A stretch of DNA of 6,088 nucleotides, from the NCBI GenBank assembly GCA_946543095.1, contig CAMNLO010000107.1, positions 1 through 6,088 of the forward strand. Reading direction: 5' to 3'. Source of the DNA: an uncultured bacterium (GTDB taxonomy: Bacteria > Bacillota > Clostridia > Lachnospirales > Lachnospiraceae). The translations under genes and the position numbers were made by a program. Below the pieces are notes generated by a model, which did no database searches, was not told the origin of the DNA, and saw nothing but the letters and a program-made list of their open reading frames with translations. Shown here in pieces: positions 4,834-6,088 of this stretch. Numbering within the stretch: position 1 is the stretch's first letter; the number at the start of each line of letters is the position of its first letter.

Positions 4834-6088
4834 ACCTTAAAATTCACTCCTGTGGACTCCGGCTTTTCCTCACTGAAATTGTAATCCTTGCCGGGAAGGA
4901 TGGCGTTCATCAGGATCCCCACCAGGGAGCCCACCGCCAGGCCGGAAAGGGTGATGGTGATGTCTCCTGCGGGAATGGAGACAGAGCCCATGGCGCTGTA
5001 GTTGATGCCGATGGAGAGCACCAGGATCAGAGCCGCGATCAGGACATTCCTGCTCTCCTTGAAGCTCACCTTTGTTTCCACGATATTCCTGACGCCCACC
5101 GCGGAGATCATGCCGTAGAGCACCAGGGAAACGCCTCCCATGGTGGCCTGGGGCATACAGGAGATCAGTGCGGAGATCTTGGGGCAGAAGGAAAATAGAA
5201 TGGCGAATACGGCTGCCAGGCGGATCACAACAGGATCGTAGACCTTCGTCAGGGTCAGGACGCCGGTGTTTTCGCCGTAGGTAGTATTTGCGGGAGCGCC
5301 GAAGAGAGAGGCCAGCATGGTGGCAAGACCGTCTCCGGTAAGGGTTCTGTGGAGGCCGGGATCCCGGATGAAGTTTTTGCCCACGGTGGAGGAAATGGCG
5401 GAAATATCGCCGATATGCTCCACCATGGTGGCAAGCGCGATGGGCATGATCGTGAGGATGGCGGAGGCGATGAGACTGTTGTCGGGGTTCTTAAAGATGG
5501 AAAACACCGTGTTCTCCCAGTAAACTGGAAGTCCGAACCAGGCGGCCTGTGCCACGGGGGTGAAGTCCACCTGCCCCATGAGGGCGGCCACAAAGTAGGA
5601 CCCCACGACCCCCAGGATGATGGGGATGATCTTCACCATTCCCTTCCCCCAGATATTGCAGATGATGACAATGGCGATGGCGACGATGGCGATGAGCCAG
5701 TTGCTGGCGCAGTTGTCAATGGCGGACTGGGAAAGGTTTAAGCCGATAGCGATGATGATGGGGCCCGTTACAATGGGCGGGAAATAACGCATGACCTTGC
5801 CGGCGCCGAAGAGCTTGATCAGAAACGCCAGCACCAGGTACAGGATGCCGGAAAAGAAGACTCCCAGGCAGGCGTAGGGCAGAAGCTCTGCCTCGCCGTT
5901 TGGCGCGATGGCCCAGTAGGCTGCCAGATAGGCGAAGGAGGAGCCCAAAAAGGCCGGGACCTTTCTCTTTGAGATCAGATGAAACAGCAGGGTCCCCAGG
6001 CCTGCGAAGAGCAGGGTGGTGCTCACCTGAAGGCCCGTCAGCGCGGGGACCAGGACTGTGGCCCCGAACATGGCAAACATGTGCTGGA
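4830..6088 (-). CDS. uraA: Uracil permease, NCS2 (nucleobase:cation symporter-2) family, 5' end outside window
   Basis: This membrane transporter imports uracil, probably with protons, for pyrimidine salvage (UraA of E. coli, PyrP of Bacillus). Counting from the Met at 6080, visible hallmarks are FAMFGATVLVPALTG (2-16), VPAFLGSSFA (41-50), VEHIGDI (220-226, E221), RDPGLHRTLTGDG (239-251), NTTYGENTGV (265-274, E270) and MGGVSLVLYG (314-323). E221 and E270 correspond to substrate-binding glutamates of UraA (E241 and E290). About a dozen hydrophobic segments are seen, consistent with the 14-helix UraA fold. The frame continues upstream of that Met as a partial codon, Gln, His, and QHxFAMFGATVLVP is normally internal, so the true start lies beyond the window and only a short N-terminal piece is missing. 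The acidic C-terminal tail is cytoplasmic by analogy. Uracil specificity is likely from the close resemblance to UraA, though xanthine/uric-acid relatives exist. Confidence 0.93.
   Translation of the reverse strand, partial: QHMFAMFGATVLVPALTGLQVSTTLLFAGLGTLLFHLISKRKVPAFLGSSFAYLAAYWAIAPNGEAELLPYACLGVFFSGILYLVLAFLIKLFGAGKVMRYFPPIVTGPIIIAIGLNLSQSAIDNCASNWLIAIVAIAIVIICNIWGKGMVKIIPIILGVVGSYFVAALMGQVDFTPVAQAAWFGLPVYWENTVFSIFKNPDNSLIASAILTIMPIALATMVEHIGDISAISSTVGKNFIRDPGLHRTLTGDGLATMLASLFGAPANTTYGENTGVLTLTKVYDPVVIRLAAVFAILFSFCPKISALISCMPQATMGGVSLVLYGMISAVGVRNIVETKVSFKESRNVLIAALILVLSIGINYSAMGSVSIPAGDITITLSGLAVGSLVGILMNAILPGKDYNFSEEKPESTGVNFKV

Noticed and set aside
6078..6080. ATG at 6080 as the true start of the uracil permease
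   Set aside because: The frame stays open upstream (Gln-His precede it) and QHxFAMFGATVLVP is an internal family motif, so the gene is cut by the window edge.

Overview
The window looks like a chromosomal housekeeping segment from a GC-rich member of the Firmicutes, most likely a Clostridia/Lachnospiraceae-type gut anaerobe. The basis is the addB-addA pair (the AddAB form of the double-strand-break repair enzyme used by Firmicutes instead of RecBCD), its clostridial style of sequence (AddA beginning MKFTKEQQEVIDVR), and strong G/C preference at third codon positions. The family-level placement is inference. All real genes lie on the minus strand and are densely packed; no stretch over 300 bases lacks a gene.

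In transcription order (right to left) the layout is: (1) a 5'-truncated uracil permease of the NCS2 family (4830-6088, running off the right edge); (2) a Cof-type HAD phosphatase (4006-4833) whose ATG overlaps the permease stop by four bases (ATGA), so the two are probably translationally coupled; (3) a 147-base leader (3859-4005) holding several inverted repeats; (4) addB (460-3858), starting at a TTG; (5) a short repeat-rich spacer (398-459); (6) the first 132 codons of addA (1-397), running off the left edge.

AddA and AddB form one helicase-nuclease complex that processes double-strand DNA ends for RecA. AddB shows its Walker A motif, its C-terminal nuclease residues and four cysteines arranged as in the family's iron-sulfur cluster. 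The permease and phosphatase have no evident functional tie to AddAB and may simply be upstream neighbours.

I found no new multi-gene system. The most interesting signals are small. First, the addB ribosome-binding site and TTG start lie inside one arm of a perfect 15-bp inverted repeat, and the opposite arm can alternatively pair with an upstream segment, so the leader looks bistable. Second, a degenerate 28-32-base tandem repeat at the addB/addA junction has a total length that is not a multiple of three; it appears to have replaced the end of addB and broken what may once have been an overlapping addB-addA junction. Third, an exact 18-base tandem duplication adds six residues to a loop near the AddA ATP-binding site.
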